Positions 63,464-64,000 of a stretch of 64,000 bases of DNA are shown in pieces. Both the position numbers and the translations under genes were made by a program. The stretch is from Nemopilema nomurai (taxonomy: Eukaryota > Cnidaria > Scyphozoa > Rhizostomeae > Rhizostomatidae): contig PEDN01001352.1 in the NCBI GenBank assembly GCA_003864495.1, forward strand, positions 248,001-312,000, in the 5' to 3' direction. Below the pieces are notes generated by a model. It was not told the origin of the DNA, did no database searches, and saw nothing but the letters and a program-made list of their open reading frames with translations. Position 1 is the stretch's first letter, and each line of letters starts with the position of its first letter.

Positions 63464-64000
63464 CTTCGAAAATGATTGAATCAGGTTATAAGAGAGCGCA
63501 AACAAGAGGATAGGTCAAGATAAGGCCGATGCCTGGTTGAGAATTTTTAGACAAAGCTATAGATTGGAGAAATTCAGAAATACTGTCCAAAAATATTGCA
63601 CAGTATTCTTTGATTAGTACAAAGGCTGAGGCGTTAAAGGTGATAGAATAGTTATTATTGTTATAATTACTATGATAATAAGTACTACATTAGGCTTCCA
63701 ACACATGTAGTGCTTAAGCATGATTTTAAGCCTTGTCTTAGGAGACTCTCGAAGAGATTTGCCAATATGTCAAACGCTAAAATTTCATAGAACCTTGCTC
63801 TCATATGATTAAACAATCTGCTTCTTCGATTTGCCAATCAATTGTTCAATATTTCCACTGTCAATTATCAGAAGGAACCATGCCTTTAAACTAACTTGGA
63901 AGAAAGCTATCGGAATAATCAAAGATACAAACTCAAGATATGAGTAGCAATACATGTCGGAAACCACTTTTAAAGAATTATGGAGAAATAATCTCTTCAA
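63464..64000. other. Window end, probably intron of the preceding gene
   Basis: AT-rich sequence. The reverse open frame 63809-64000 shows no recognisable features and may be intronic. Confidence 0.4.

Overview
The window is eukaryotic nuclear DNA: AT-rich, intron-dense, with canonical GT-AG introns. A cnidarian, probably an anthozoan, fits best. Intron positions in the conserved genes resemble those of vertebrate orthologues, introns are mostly short, and there is an intronless opsin with a very short N-terminus. Sponges and placozoans lack lysine-bearing opsins. The species cannot be named from this sequence alone.

Layout: (1) 1-27103, plus strand: the 3' three quarters of AQR (Aquarius/IBP160, the intron-binding spliceosomal helicase). 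I can place 41 exons from 243 to 21459, and a likely acidic-tail terminal exon at 26966-27103. An early intron carries two tRNA genes 2 nt apart, Ser-GCT and Gln-CTG. The last intron (5.5 kb if the terminal exon is right) carries an intronless opsin-type GPCR at 24799-25755 and a decayed reverse-strand ORF. (2) 27104-38024: gene-poor, with two tandem repeats (periods about 175 bp and 69 bp), an imperfect fold-back element and possible exons of an unidentified gene near 31.5-32.7 kb. (3) 38025-39258, plus: MESD/Boca, the ER chaperone for LRP receptors, three exons. (4) 50553-40684, minus: a complete 11-exon KCNH/EAG voltage-gated potassium channel of 952 predicted residues, convergent with MESD. 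(5) 50554-55484: no gene found, but it ends in a perfect 92-bp inverted repeat close to the AAR2 stop. (6) 61942-55485, minus: AAR2, the U5 snRNP assembly factor, six exons, with an apparent single-base frameshift in the first. (7) 63463-63246, minus: the terminal exon of an unidentified coiled-coil protein.

The genes do not form one pathway. Two (AQR, AAR2) serve the spliceosome; the opsin and KCNH channel are sensory or excitability genes; MESD serves secretory-pathway folding. The most noteworthy points are the opsin that keeps the retinal lysine but lacks the DRY arginine, the CGFG selectivity filter of the channel, the perfect 92-bp palindrome, the probable dicistronic tRNA unit inside AQR, the nesting of the opsin in AQR, and the AAR2 frameshift. 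I did not find an obviously new multi-gene system.
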